A DNA stretch of 64,000 bases from CAVSUR01 sp963731285 (GCA_963731285.1 CAVSUR010000014.1:1178001-1242000), one strand, 5' to 3'; shown: positions 9,171-17,380, counted from the first letter of the stretch. Notes: generated from the sequence alone by a model not told the origin. A program made the numbers and translations.

Positions 9171-9434
9171 TCAGCCAGGCCGGCCGCTGGCGCGCGCGGC
9201 GATGAAATCGGCCAGGGTGCCGAGCGTGGCCAGGCTGTCCAGGTTGAGGTCCTCGGCGGCCACGTCGACCCCGAACCGGCGCGCCACCTCGACCAGCAGC
9301 AGCGTGCCCGCCAGGGAATCGAGCCCGGCCCCGGTGCGCAGCAGCGGCGTATCCGGCGGCAGGTCCGCCATGCTGTCCTGGCCGGTGATCCGGGCCAGGA
9401 TCTCGCGCAGGCCGTCGATGACCTCCTGGACCAC
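9171..9434 (-). CDS. Acyl carrier protein of the polyamine-type cluster
   Basis: An 87-residue carrier protein. The phosphopantetheine site is the Ser of LDSLAG within GAGLDSLAGTLLLVEVARRF, and the surroundings show the helical pattern of stand-alone ACPs (VIDGLREILARI at the start, TLGTLADFIAARA at the end). The GTG at 9434 is the best start; a TGA in a third frame lies two bases before it (9438-9436), as expected for a coupled upstream gene. It is the last gene of the operon after the FkbH-like protein, which in known systems loads a three-carbon glyceryl unit on such a carrier. It is not part of a fatty-acid or polyketide locus in this window. Confidence 0.8.
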   Translation of the reverse strand: MVQEVIDGLREILARITGQDSMADLPPDTPLLRTGAGLDSLAGTLLLVEVARRFGVDVAAEDLNLDSLATLGTLADFIAARASGRPG

Positions 9435-9435
9435 C

Positions 9436-10525
9436 TCAGGAACCCCAGCCCTGCACGTACGTCCAGCCCGGCAGCGGCGGGAGCGAGCCCGGTCAGCGGC
9501 CGGGCGAACACTACCGCGCCGCGGGCCTGCGCCGCTTCCGTAACGGCGGCGCGGAATCCGGCCGCGGCCAGCGCCATCCGCAGCGGCACGTTGCGCGGCG
9601 TGAGCCGGCACGGCACCCGCACCGCGGCCGCCCCGTCCCGCGCGGCCGCCTGGCACAGCCAGGCCAGCAGCGCGTCGATGACGCCGCGTCCCATGGCCCG
9701 GCACGACATCATCAGCAGCGGGGCAGTCCAGCTGTCGCTGGCGAGCTCGATCAGGCATCCGCCGACCAGGCCGTCGTCGCCGTAGTCGTCCGACAGCCGC
9801 ACGACGGCGACCAGGCGCCCGCCGGGACCGGCGGGCCCGGTACCGGCGTCCCCGGTGCTGATGGGCGCAGCGCCGATGAGACCGGTCAGCCGCGACCCGG
9901 TGAGCTGCTCCCCCGCCGAGTTGAACTGATGCGTGCGGGCGGAGAGCTCGGCCAGCCGGGCCGCATCGGCCGGGACGGCCGGCTCGATCACCACCCGGGT
10001 GCCGCTGCGGCGCAGGAACTCATCCCGTGACCCGCCGAACGCCCGCGCCTCGGCCTGCCTGCGGCGGCGCTGCGCGTACATCTCGCCGCGCCGCCGCGCC
10101 TCGTCGGTGACTACAGCCGGGCTGAACTCCGGCCAGCCGACCGCGTCGCAGGCATCTTCCGGGGACAGCACCAGCAGCTCGGGCAGCGCCGCGGCGACCT
10201 CGGCCCGCTCGATTGGCTCGTCGTCCACGAACGCCGCCGCGTCGGCCCCGACCTGCAGGTCGGCCAGGATGGCCCGGATCGCGTCCGGCTTGGCCCCCCA
10301 GCCGCACTCGGCCGCTGCGAACTGCGTGCCGGTCACCGCGGCGGCGTGCGCGGCCGCCGCGGGCGGGTTACGGCTGGCGATGGCGTGCACGATGCCGCGC
10401 CGGGTCAGCTCGCGCAGGACCGCCAGCAGCTCCGGGTCGGCGTCCGGCGGCGCGGCCGGGTCGGATTCGAGGTAGATCCCGTCCAGCAGCGTGTTGTCCA
10501 GGTCCCAGATGACGCACTTGATCAT
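9436..10525 (-). CDS. FkbH-like HAD-IIIC family protein
   Basis: About 360 residues. The N-terminal HAD phosphatase domain has the DxDxT nucleophile motif in VIWDLDNTLLDG (residues 5-16), and FVDDEPIERAEV later supplies the metal-binding acids. The C-terminal half is the GNAT-like domain usual in this family, including RTHQFNSAGEQLTG and the ending VVFARPL. FkbH-type proteins take the glyceryl group of 1,3-bisphosphoglycerate, dephosphorylate it and load it on an ACP. The ATG at 10525 overlaps the GNAT stop by four bases (ATGA). The apparent frame runs past the ACP gene without a stop; a one-base slip near its end would place a TGA at 9438-9436, so I end it there. A natural FkbH-ACP fusion is the alternative. 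Confidence 0.78.
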
Positions 10526-11025
10526 GTCGGCGGGGGCTCAGGGCCATCGGCGCGGCGCTCCATCGTCAGGTGCGCCGCCTCGAAGCCGAACTTACGGTAA
10601 AGGGTCCGCATGCCCAGGTTGCGTGCGTGCACCTTGCCGGTCAGCCGGACCAGCCCGGCCGCATCGGCCGCCTGGATGACCGCGGCCATCAGCAGCTCGC
10701 CGATCTCGCTGCGGCCGGGCACGTCCGCGACGGCCAGCGACCGGAAGTTGCCGTAGCGGTCGCTGGTGAGCGAGTTCGTGCGGGCCGACAGCCAGGCCCA
10801 GCCCAGCGCGGTCTGCGGCGCCTCGCTGGCCGCGGCGATAAGCGTGACCTCGCCCGGCTTGCCGAGCGAGCCGGCGGCCCGCTTGCGGTGCAGCGCCGCA
10901 TCGGTAATGGCCTCCGCACCGAACGAGATTCGCGCGATCTCGATCTCGAATTCCGCGATCGCATCCAGATCGGCCTCGGTCGCGACGCGGATCAGGAAGC
11001 GGCCGCCGGGCTCCGGCGCGGTCAC
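10522..11025 (-). CDS. GNAT-family N-acyltransferase
   Basis: A 167-residue single-domain GNAT protein. It starts IRVATEADLDAIAEFE, has the acetyl-CoA region SLAVADVPGRSEIGELLMAA, and ends with the common NLGMRTLYRKFGFEAAHLTM segment. The GTG at 11025 overlaps the stop of the BpsA-like gene, and its own stop overlaps the FkbH start, so all three are translated as a unit. Being placed between a polyamine synthase and an ACP-loading protein suggests it acylates an amine, with acetyl-CoA or an acyl-ACP as donor. That role is inference; the family call is firm. Confidence 0.85.
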   Translation of the reverse strand: MTAPEPGGRFLIRVATEADLDAIAEFEIEIARISFGAEAITDAALHRKRAAGSLGKPGEVTLIAAASEAPQTALGWAWLSARTNSLTSDRYGNFRSLAVADVPGRSEIGELLMAAVIQAADAAGLVRLTGKVHARNLGMRTLYRKFGFEAAHLTMERRADGPEPPPT

Positions 11026-12221
11026 CGCTGGCTCGCCTGAGTGCGGCTCGCCTGGTGCGTGCGGCCGGCTGTCGCAGACCGTGGCATCGGGCGGAACACG
11101 GCCGCGCCGCAGTCCGGGCAGCCCGCCGCCTGCAGGTCACCGATCTGCGGCCAGCGGCCGCCCGGCCCGACCTGGTGCACCGCGCGGCACTGAGCGCAGC
11201 GGTACGGCCGGGTGCCGGCCGTGCGCTGGTCCGCGGTGTACAGCGGGCCGTCGTGCGTCCCGGCTACCAGCGGCCGTGCCTGCGCGGTGCTGCGCAGATG
11301 ATACAGGTGGCTGGTGCCAGCGAGAATCCCCGCGCCGGCGTAGGTGTTGAAACCGGGCCACAGGGCGCGGACCGTCAGCCCCAGCGCGGCGATGAGCTGC
11401 TGCGTGCGCAGCGTCTCCGCGGGCCGCCGGGCGCCGAACGAGAAGAACACATGCTGCCCCGGCTCGGTGTCCAGCGCGGCCACCGCACGGGACAAGAACA
11501 ACTCGGCGCCCGCCACCGTGTAGGGCGGGTCGGTGCACACGACGCCGAAGCTGCCCGCCAGCCCGGCGGGCAGCGGGCGGCGCAGGTCATGGCGGATCAG
11601 CTCGGGCGTGAGGCCGGTGCCGGCGGTCTGCGCGCCGATCCAGCCGAGCACGTCAGGATCAGTGTCGACCACGGCCAGCCTCGGCAGCGCCAGTCCGGTG
11701 GCGGCGCAGAACCGCGCGATGGTCACCGCGATCAGGTCGTCATCGCCGAGCAGCAGGACGCGCTGGCCCGCGAGTGCTCCTGCCTGGTGCATCCGCAGCA
11801 CCCGGCGGATTTTTGTGGCGACTGTGCAGTGCGTCTGGTCGAGCTCGGCCTTGGCCGCGGGCGCGCCGGCCGCGGCCTGGTCAAGCTGCACCGCAAGATC
11901 CGCCAGCTCCGCCGGTACCGTCACGCCGCGGCCCTCGCACTCCGGGCAGTGCGTGGTCAGGTCGGGCCGCGCCGCGCCGAGGGCGTCCCGGCCGGCCTCG
12001 GTGAGCCGGACAGGACGGGTGCGGTCGACTATCCCGCGGGCGCGCAGCTCGTTGCATACCGCGGCGACGATCGGCACCGGCAGCTCGGCCAGCCGGCTCA
12101 CGTCGCGGACGGCCACCGGCTCGGCGCGGCTGATGGCGGTCAGCACGTCGCGGACGCCGGACCGGCCCTCGGCCAGGCCTACCGCGGCGGCGACCTCGGC
12201 CACGACTGCGTCCACGTTCAT
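11022..12221 (-). CDS. BpsA-like branched-chain polyamine synthase (DUF43)
   Basis: A 399-residue protein resembling N4-bis(aminopropyl)spermidine synthase of Thermococcus. Residues 20-90 form a winged-helix-like domain, followed by a CPEC zinc-ribbon half (92-95). The catalytic core has LLLGDDDLIAVT (157-167), the AVVDTDPDVLGWI segment and DPPYT (231-235), matching the GDDD and DPPYT blocks of the archaeal enzymes. A C-terminal extension with two CxxC pairs (342/345 and 368/371) looks like a further zinc ribbon. The known reaction adds aminopropyl groups from decarboxylated S-adenosylmethionine to an internal amine. It is divergent from a speD gene, which would supply that donor. The polyamine acceptor is not known. 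Confidence 0.82.
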   Translation of the reverse strand: MNVDAVVAEVAAAVGLAEGRSGVRDVLTAISRAEPVAVRDVSRLAELPVPIVAAVCNELRARGIVDRTRPVRLTEAGRDALGAARPDLTTHCPECEGRGVTVPAELADLAVQLDQAAAGAPAAKAELDQTHCTVATKIRRVLRMHQAGALAGQRVLLLGDDDLIAVTIARFCAATGLALPRLAVVDTDPDVLGWIGAQTAGTGLTPELIRHDLRRPLPAGLAGSFGVVCTDPPYTVAGAELFLSRAVAALDTEPGQHVFFSFGARRPAETLRTQQLIAALGLTVRALWPGFNTYAGAGILAGTSHLYHLRSTAQARPLVAGTHDGPLYTADQRTAGTRPYRCAQCRAVHQVGPGGRWPQIGDLQAAGCPDCGAAVFRPMPRSATAGRTHQASRTQASQR

Positions 12222-12283
12222 CAGCTGCGTCTTCGATTCCGGCCCCGGGCTCGTCAGCGGGCCGTACGGTATCCTGCCACATC
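12222..12283. promoter_or_regulatory. Divergent promoter region of the speD and bpsA-like genes
   Basis: Only 62 bases separate the two divergent start codons. On the plus strand TATCCT (12268-12273) lies about 10 bases before the speD ATG, which would give a leaderless or nearly leaderless speD transcript. A shared regulatory element would have to be within this short interval; no clear operator is seen. Confidence 0.4.
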
Positions 12284-12697
12284 ATGCTCGGCAATCAGGC
12301 GGCGCGTGACTTCGCCGACCTCCGGCGCGACGAAGCCGCCTCGGCCAAACGGCTCTACGCTGTCGACGGCACGGTTACCCCGGGCTCTCCGGTCACTGAG
12401 ATCGGGCCGCTGACGGGCATCGCCACCGCGGCCGTGGTGGCCGGGGGCGGTCATGTCCTGGACACCAGCCACGTGGTCTTCCCCAACGGGGCGATCACGC
12501 TGGTGCTGATCCTGGCCGAATCCCATCTCAGCGTGCACACCTGGCCGGAGGAGAACATGATCGCGGTGGACCTGTTCAGCTGCGGCGCGATCGACGGCGA
12601 GGCGGTGGTCGGCCGGCTGGTCCGCGAGCTGCGGCTGGATCGGGTGTCGGTGCGCCAGCTCGAGCGCGGGCACGCCGGGAATGAACCCTGCAGGTGA
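12284..12697 (+). CDS. speD: S-adenosylmethionine decarboxylase proenzyme, SpeD type
   Basis: A 137-residue pyruvoyl enzyme precursor of the small bacterial class. The self-cleavage site is in LAESHLSVHTWPEENMIAVD: Ser80 would become the pyruvoyl group, His85 lies five residues on and Cys100 twenty residues on, the same spacing as Ser63/His68/Cys83 of the Thermotoga enzyme. It should give decarboxylated S-adenosylmethionine, the aminopropyl donor for the divergent BpsA-like enzyme. No speE is in the window. Some SpeD homologues have been shown to decarboxylate arginine or ornithine instead, so the substrate needs testing. The N-terminus is slightly diverged from spermidine-pathway SpeD. Confidence 0.88.
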   Translation: MLGNQAARDFADLRRDEAASAKRLYAVDGTVTPGSPVTEIGPLTGIATAAVVAGGGHVLDTSHVVFPNGAITLVLILAESHLSVHTWPEENMIAVDLFSCGAIDGEAVVGRLVRELRLDRVSVRQLERGHAGNEPCR

Positions 12698-12740
12698 GAT
12701 GGTGCGTACCGGTACCGGCGGCGACCGACGGGAGTTCGCG

Positions 12741-14099
12741 ATGGGCGAGCAGGAGTATGACGTCATCGTCCTCGGCATGGGGCCAGGCGGTGAGGATGCC
12801 GCGGAGCGGCTGGCCGGTGCTGGCCTGCAGGTCGCCGGGATCGAGTCCCGGCTGGTGGGGGGCGAGTGCCCGTACTGGGGCTGCGTCCCGTCCAAGATGA
12901 TGATCCGCGCGGCCAATTTGCTGGCCGAGGGCCGCCGGATCCCGGGCATGGCCGGAGCAGCGACCGTGCTGCCGGACTGGGAACCGGTGGCGCACCGGAT
13001 CCGGGCCGAGGCGACCGACTACTGGGACGACACGGTGGCCGCCGACCGGTTCACCGGCAAGGGCGGCCGGCTGTTCCGCGGTCACGGCACGATCACCGCG
13101 CCCGGCGCGGTTACCGTCGGCGATGACACGCTGCAGGCCCGGCGCGGGATCATCATCGCCACCGGCACCGCGCCCGCCATTCCCCCGATACCCGGGCTTG
13201 CGGGTACCCCGTACTGGACCAACCACGAGGCCATCGAGGCGGAGCATGTTCCGTCCTCGCTGCTGATCCTGGGCGGTGGGGCGATCGGAGCCGAGCTGGC
13301 CCAGGTCTACTCGCGTTTTGCCGCGACGGTGACCGTCGTCGAGGGCATGGACCGCCTGCTGCCGATGGAGGAGCCGGAGGCCGGCCAGCTCATCGCTGAG
13401 GTATTCGGCCGGGGCGGCATCAGCGTCAGGACCGGCGTCGCCGCCGCCAGCGTCGCCTTCGACGGCGGCGAGTTCACCGTCACGCTGGCGGACGGCGAGA
13501 AGATCACCGCGGAAAAGGTGCTCGTGGCCACCGGCCGGCGGGCCGACCTGGCCGCCGTGGGCGTCGGCGCCGTCGGCATCGACGCCCACGCTCGGGCTAT
13601 CAGCGTGGACGATCACATGCGGGCCGCGCCCGGCGTGTGGGCGCTCGGCGACGTGGTGGGCAAGGGCGCCTTCACGCACATGTCGATGTACCACGCGGAC
13701 ATCATCGTCGCGGACATCCTCGGCCAGGAGCACTTCCCGGCCCGGTACCACGCGGTGCCGCGGGTGACGTTCACCGACCCCGAGGTTGGCGCGGTGGGGC
13801 TGACCGAGGCGCAGGCGCGGGAGCAGGGACTGCAGGTGCGGGTCAGCAGCAGCGAGATCCCGCGTTCCGCCCGCGGCTGGATCCATAAGGCCGGCAATGA
13901 GGGCTTCATCAAGCTGGTCGCGGACGCCGGAAGCGGCGTGCTGGTGGGTGCGACCTCGGCCGGCCCGGTCGGCGGCGAGGTGCTCAGCATGCTGACCCTG
14001 GCCGTGCACGCGGCGGTCCCGGTGCAGCAGCTGAAAGAGATGATCTACGCATACCCGACGTTCCACCGCGCGGTCCCTGAAGCCCTGCGGGCCCTGTGA
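12741..14099 (+). CDS. FAD/NAD(P)-dependent disulfide oxidoreductase (Lpd/MerA-like)
   Basis: A 452-residue class I pyridine nucleotide-disulfide oxidoreductase. It has the FAD-binding start YDVIVLGMGPGGEDAAERL, the redox disulfide GGECPYWGCVPSK (CxxxxC), the NAD(P) site LLILGGGAIGAELAQVYSRF and the second FAD motif GVWALGDVVGKG. The C-terminal dimerisation domain reads AYPTFHRAVPEAL; the His-x4-Glu pair of true lipoamide dehydrogenase is not obvious, so a different disulfide or quinone substrate is likely. ATG 12741 is used because GGAG precedes it; a longer start would overlap speD. It follows speD by 43 bases and could share its transcript. Confidence 0.85.
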   Translation: MGEQEYDVIVLGMGPGGEDAAERLAGAGLQVAGIESRLVGGECPYWGCVPSKMMIRAANLLAEGRRIPGMAGAATVLPDWEPVAHRIRAEATDYWDDTVAADRFTGKGGRLFRGHGTITAPGAVTVGDDTLQARRGIIIATGTAPAIPPIPGLAGTPYWTNHEAIEAEHVPSSLLILGGGAIGAELAQVYSRFAATVTVVEGMDRLLPMEEPEAGQLIAEVFGRGGISVRTGVAAASVAFDGGEFTVTLADGEKITAEKVLVATGRRADLAAVGVGAVGIDAHARAISVDDHMRAAPGVWALGDVVGKGAFTHMSMYHADIIVADILGQEHFPARYHAVPRVTFTDPEVGAVGLTEAQAREQGLQVRVSSSEIPRSARGWIHKAGNEGFIKLVADAGSGVLVGATSAGPVGGEVLSMLTLAVHAAVPVQQLKEMIYAYPTFHRAVPEALRAL

Positions 14100-14109
14100 G
14101 GTAGCGGCT

Positions 14110-14163
14110 CAGCCTTCCGGCTGCCCTCGGTCTTCCGGCTGGCTCGGTCTTCCGGCTGGCTCA
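14110..14163. terminator. Tandem repeat with hairpins between convergent genes
   Basis: Between the convergent oxidoreductase and MetE-like genes the ten-base unit CTTCCGGCTG occurs three times with a period of 17-18 bases (14114, 14132, 14149). The first copy lies in CAGCC-TTCC-GGCTG, a small hairpin, and the repeats can pair in several ways. It probably works as a bidirectional terminator; no poly-T run is present, which is common in GC-rich actinomycetes. Confidence 0.45.
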
Positions 14164-15273
14164 GCCCCAGACCTCGGCCGCGGTCTCCGCCACCAGCCGC
14201 AGCTTGGCCATCTGCTCGTCCCTGGTCAGGGAGTTGCCCTCCACGGTCGAGGAGAAGCCGCACTGCGGGGACAGGCACAGCTGGTCGAGCGGCACGTACT
14301 GAGCGGCGGCGTCGATCCTGCGCTTGAGGGTGTCCTTGCTCTCCAGCTCCGGCCGCTTGGTCGTGACCAGGCCCAGCACGACCATCTTGCCCGGCGGCAC
14401 GAACCGCAGCGGCTCGAAGCCGCCGGAGCGCTCGTCGTCGTACTCCAGGAAGAACCCGTCGACGTGGAGGCCGGTGAACAGCGCCTCCGCGACGAAGTCG
14501 TAGCCGCCCTCGGCCGCCCAGGAGGAGCGGAAATTGCCGCGGCACATGTGGGTGGTGACGGCCATTCCCTCCGGCCGCCCGGCCAGCGCGGCGTTGACCT
14601 GCCGGATGTAGCGGTGATGCAGGTGATCGGCATCCTCGCCGCGCTCCGCGATCTCGGCCCGCTGGGCCGGGTCGTTTAGGTAGGCCAGGCTGGTGTCGTC
14701 GAGCTGGAGGTAGCGGCAGCCGAGCCCGGCCATCTCGCGGATCTGGCCGGCGTAGGCGGCGGACAGGTCGGTCCAGAACTCCTCCATGTCCGGGTACACC
14801 GATTTCTCCAGGGCAGCCGGGCCGCCGCGGTAGTGCACCATGCTCGGGGACGGGATGGTCAGCTTCGGCACCGCCGTGCGGACGGCCGACTGCAGGTACC
14901 GGAAGTCAGGCTCGAAGATCGTGTGGTCGAGCCGGATCTTGCTGTCCACGTGCAGCGCCGCCGGCGTGAACTCGATCGCCCCCGCCGCGTTGCGGAAGCG
15001 CACGGCCAGGTTGCCCGGCGCCTTGCTGACCCCGCCGAGCTGGTAGATGAAGTCCATGTGCCAGGACGCACGGCGGAACTCGCCGTCGGTAGCTGACTGC
15101 AGGCCGACGTCCTCCTGCATGGCCACGGCCTCGGTGATGCACTCGTCTTCGACCGCCCGCAGCCGGGCCTGGTCGATGTCGCCGGCGGCGTGGGCCCGGC
15201 GGGCGTCGAGCAGCCGCTGCGGCCGGAGCAGGCTGCCGACATGGTCAGCGCGGAACGGCGGGGTGTTTCGCAT
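14161..15273 (-). CDS. MetE C-terminal-like methyltransferase (methionine synthase II family)
   Basis: A protein of about 370 residues matching the cobalamin-independent methionine synthase C-terminal barrel as a stand-alone enzyme (YxjG/YxjH type). It starts FRADHVGSLLRPQRLLDARR, contains SATDGEFRRASWHMDF and YLQLDDTSLAYLN, the zinc-ligand region VTTHMCRGN and ends LCLSPQCGFSSTVEGN. Such enzymes transfer a methyl group to a thiol such as homocysteine, often in salvage or in specialised metabolism. Start at ATG 15273 fits the family N-terminus; ATG 15282 is possible. A second, distant paralogue lies at 31229-32401. The methyl donor is unknown. Confidence 0.85.
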   Translation of the reverse strand: MRNTPPFRADHVGSLLRPQRLLDARRAHAAGDIDQARLRAVEDECITEAVAMQEDVGLQSATDGEFRRASWHMDFIYQLGGVSKAPGNLAVRFRNAAGAIEFTPAALHVDSKIRLDHTIFEPDFRYLQSAVRTAVPKLTIPSPSMVHYRGGPAALEKSVYPDMEEFWTDLSAAYAGQIREMAGLGCRYLQLDDTSLAYLNDPAQRAEIAERGEDADHLHHRYIRQVNAALAGRPEGMAVTTHMCRGNFRSSWAAEGGYDFVAEALFTGLHVDGFFLEYDDERSGGFEPLRFVPPGKMVVLGLVTTKRPELESKDTLKRRIDAAAQYVPLDQLCLSPQCGFSSTVEGNSLTRDEQMAKLRLVAETAAEVWG

Positions 15274-15489
15274 GAGCAGCATCGTGGTCGGCAATACCCG
15301 CCGGGGTCAACCGGCGTGGCCGCCAGTCAATGATTGCCGCTTACGGCTGAGCCGGCTTATCCATACTTGACGCAGAGGAGACACGAGCTGCAGCGCCAGA
15401 TGGTGCAGACCCACACTGGTACTGGCGGCAGCCGTCGGATAGGCGGCATGAGTAGCGGCCGGATAGGTTAAATCCCGGAGGGAGCGCAG

Positions 15490-16470
15490 ATGAGCGGTGG
15501 GCTTAGCCAGCTGGTGGTCTCGGGACCGCTGCTGCTGGCCATGCCCGTTGCCGCCGCCGCCGGCGCGGTGACGTTCCTGTCGCCGTGCGTACTGCCGCTT
15601 GTCCCCGGCTACCTGTCCTACGTGACCGGGATGTCGGGCGAGAGTACTGCACCCGTGGCCGGGCCGGCGGACGACGAACTGGTTTCCGCGGGCACTGCGG
15701 CGGCGATGACCGCCGAGGGCGCCGATCCGGCCGCCGCAACGGTCAGGCTGACCGGCGGTGCGAGACCAGGCAGCGCAGCAGCAGGCGCTCCCCGGCCGCA
15801 CGCCGCCGCGCCGCATGGTGCCGCGCCGCCCGTTGGGGCCTCATCCGGGCACCCGGCAGCCGGTACACCGCCGGCCTCGCGGCGCGCCCGGCCCCTCGCC
15901 GGGGCCCTCTTGTTCGTCCTGGGCTTCTCCGCGCTGTTCGCCGTCTACGGGGGCGCCCTCGGCGGTCTCAGCCTGCTGCTGCGCGACCACCGGGCCGTCC
16001 TGACCCAGGTGCTCGGCGGCCTGGTCATCGTCATGGGCCTGGTGTTCATCGGCGCTTTCGACCGGTTCACGATAGCGGGACGGATCGTCCGGCCGTCGTT
16101 CCGGCCCCGCGCGGGCCTGGCCAGCGCGCCGCTGCTGGGAGTGCTGTTCGGCCTGAGCTGGTCGCCCTGCGTCGGTCCCACCCTGGCCGCGGTCCTGACG
16201 CTCAGCCTTACCACCGGAGATGCAGCACGCGGAGCGCTGCTCGCCTTCGTCTACGCGCTGGGCCTCGGCGTTCCGTTCCTGGTTGTCGCCGCGGCGTTCC
16301 AGCGCGGGGTGCGGATGTTCGGGTTCGCCCGCCGCCACGCCCGCATGATTACCAGGATCGGCGGTGCCATGCTGATCGTGGTGGGCTTGCTTGAGGTGAC
16401 CGGCGCCTGGGGCGCCGCCATCGCCTGGCTGCAGGTGCACTGGACGAACGGCTACGCGGCCCCGTTCTGA
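15490..16470 (+). CDS. ccdA: Cytochrome c biogenesis protein CcdA family
   Basis: A 326-residue membrane protein with about six helices. The two redox cysteines are in FLSPCVLPLVPGYLSYVTG (first helix) and LSWSPCVGPTLAAVL, the hallmarks of CcdA, which carries electrons across the membrane to thiol-disulfide proteins used in cytochrome c maturation. An Ala/Pro-rich insertion of about 90 residues separates the first helix from the rest, between residues 45 and 135, and differs from the short family loop. GGAGGGA lies eight bases before the ATG. The usual neighbours ResA, ResB and ResC are not in this window. Confidence 0.88.
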   Translation: MSGGLSQLVVSGPLLLAMPVAAAAGAVTFLSPCVLPLVPGYLSYVTGMSGESTAPVAGPADDELVSAGTAAAMTAEGADPAAATVRLTGGARPGSAAAGAPRPHAAAPHGAAPPVGASSGHPAAGTPPASRRARPLAGALLFVLGFSALFAVYGGALGGLSLLLRDHRAVLTQVLGGLVIVMGLVFIGAFDRFTIAGRIVRPSFRPRAGLASAPLLGVLFGLSWSPCVGPTLAAVLTLSLTTGDAARGALLAFVYALGLGVPFLVVAAAFQRGVRMFGFARRHARMITRIGGAMLIVVGLLEVTGAWGAAIAWLQVHWTNGYAAPF

Positions 16471-16498
16471 CCGGCCGCTCACCCGCCGGGCGCGGGCA

Positions 16499-17248
16499 TC
16501 ACGATCCGGGCGGCGGAGCGGCGGTGCCCGGCGCGGGCTGAGATCCGTTCTCGACGAGGTAGCGGCCGAAAAACGCGAAGATCCGCCGCCAGGAATCCTC
16601 GGCGTCCGCGCGCTGGTAGGTCATGTGGGTGATCTTCGCGAAGACCGCCAGCGCGCCGGTAGCCTGGCTCATGAACCGGTGCCCTGAGCCCGGGTAGACC
16701 TCGATGTCATGCGGCACCTCCAGCACCGTGAGGGCCCGCTGCAGCCGCTCGGGGTGCTTGGTGCCCATCGGGTCGCGGCCGCCGAAGCTGCCGACGATGG
16801 GACAGGAGCCGGCCAGCACCCGCTCGGCGTCCTCCGGTACCTCGCCGTAGTTCACCGACGCGGCCGCGAAACCGTCCCGCGGCGCGCACAGCAGTGCGAA
16901 ACCGCCGCCCAGGCAGAACCCGGCCACGCCGGTCTTGCCGGTGCAGTCCACCCGGCCGGCCAGGAACGTCCTGGCCGCGTCGAGCAGCTCGAAGGCCGGC
17001 CCGGAGCCGGCCCGCTGCTGCTGGATCGCGGTCCGTATGCATCGGAGCCAGGGCTTGCCCTCAAACAGGTCGGGCGCCAGGGTCAGGTAGCCGTGCGCCG
17101 CGAACTCGTCGGCCTTGCGGCGGATGTCGTCGCTGAGGCCGAGCAATTCGTGGATGACCACGACGCCAGGCCAGGGCCCGGGGCCGGCCGGCACCGCCAG
17201 GTAGCCGGGGACGAACCGGCCGCTGACCGGATACGAGATCTCAGGCAT
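16499..17248 (-). CDS. Dienelactone hydrolase family protein
   Basis: A 249-residue alpha/beta hydrolase. The nucleophile is Cys112 in VAGFCLGGGFALL, with the acid in FGGRDPMG and the histidine in PGSGHRFMSQA, the Cys-Asp-His triad typical of dienelactone hydrolases. It has the PGVVVIHELLGL N-terminal motif. The natural substrate is unknown; family members open lactone rings or act on short esters. A Pro-rich tail closes the protein. It is convergent with ccdA and stands alone. Confidence 0.88.
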   Translation of the reverse strand: MPEISYPVSGRFVPGYLAVPAGPGPWPGVVVIHELLGLSDDIRRKADEFAAHGYLTLAPDLFEGKPWLRCIRTAIQQQRAGSGPAFELLDAARTFLAGRVDCTGKTGVAGFCLGGGFALLCAPRDGFAAASVNYGEVPEDAERVLAGSCPIVGSFGGRDPMGTKHPERLQRALTVLEVPHDIEVYPGSGHRFMSQATGALAVFAKITHMTYQRADAEDSWRRIFAFFGRYLVENGSQPAPGTAAPPPGS

Positions 17249-17380
17249 GACCGAAGCAGTATCATAGCCGTGTCGCGACCTGCGCCCCGGCGGGGCCAGG
17301 CCGTCGGTATCGCGGCCGCGCCGCGTCCCGTGTCCGCCGGGGGCCAGGCCGTCCCGGGTACCCGATCGCCCGGTAAGGCG

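Noticed and set aside
11055..12413. 452-residue plus-strand frame across the BpsA-like gene
   Set aside because: Low-complexity Arg/Gly-rich sequence; the opposite strand has catalytic motifs and coupled starts.
12576..14066. 496-residue reading frame on the minus strand opposite the disulfide oxidoreductase gene
   Set aside because: Its sequence is Arg/Gly/Asp/His-rich and has no domain; the plus strand gene has complete flavoprotein motifs. It is a shadow caused by high GC codon bias.
14110..14163. Short tandem repeats considered as a CRISPR array
   Set aside because: Only three ten-base units with 7-8 base gaps; no spacers of normal length and no cas genes.
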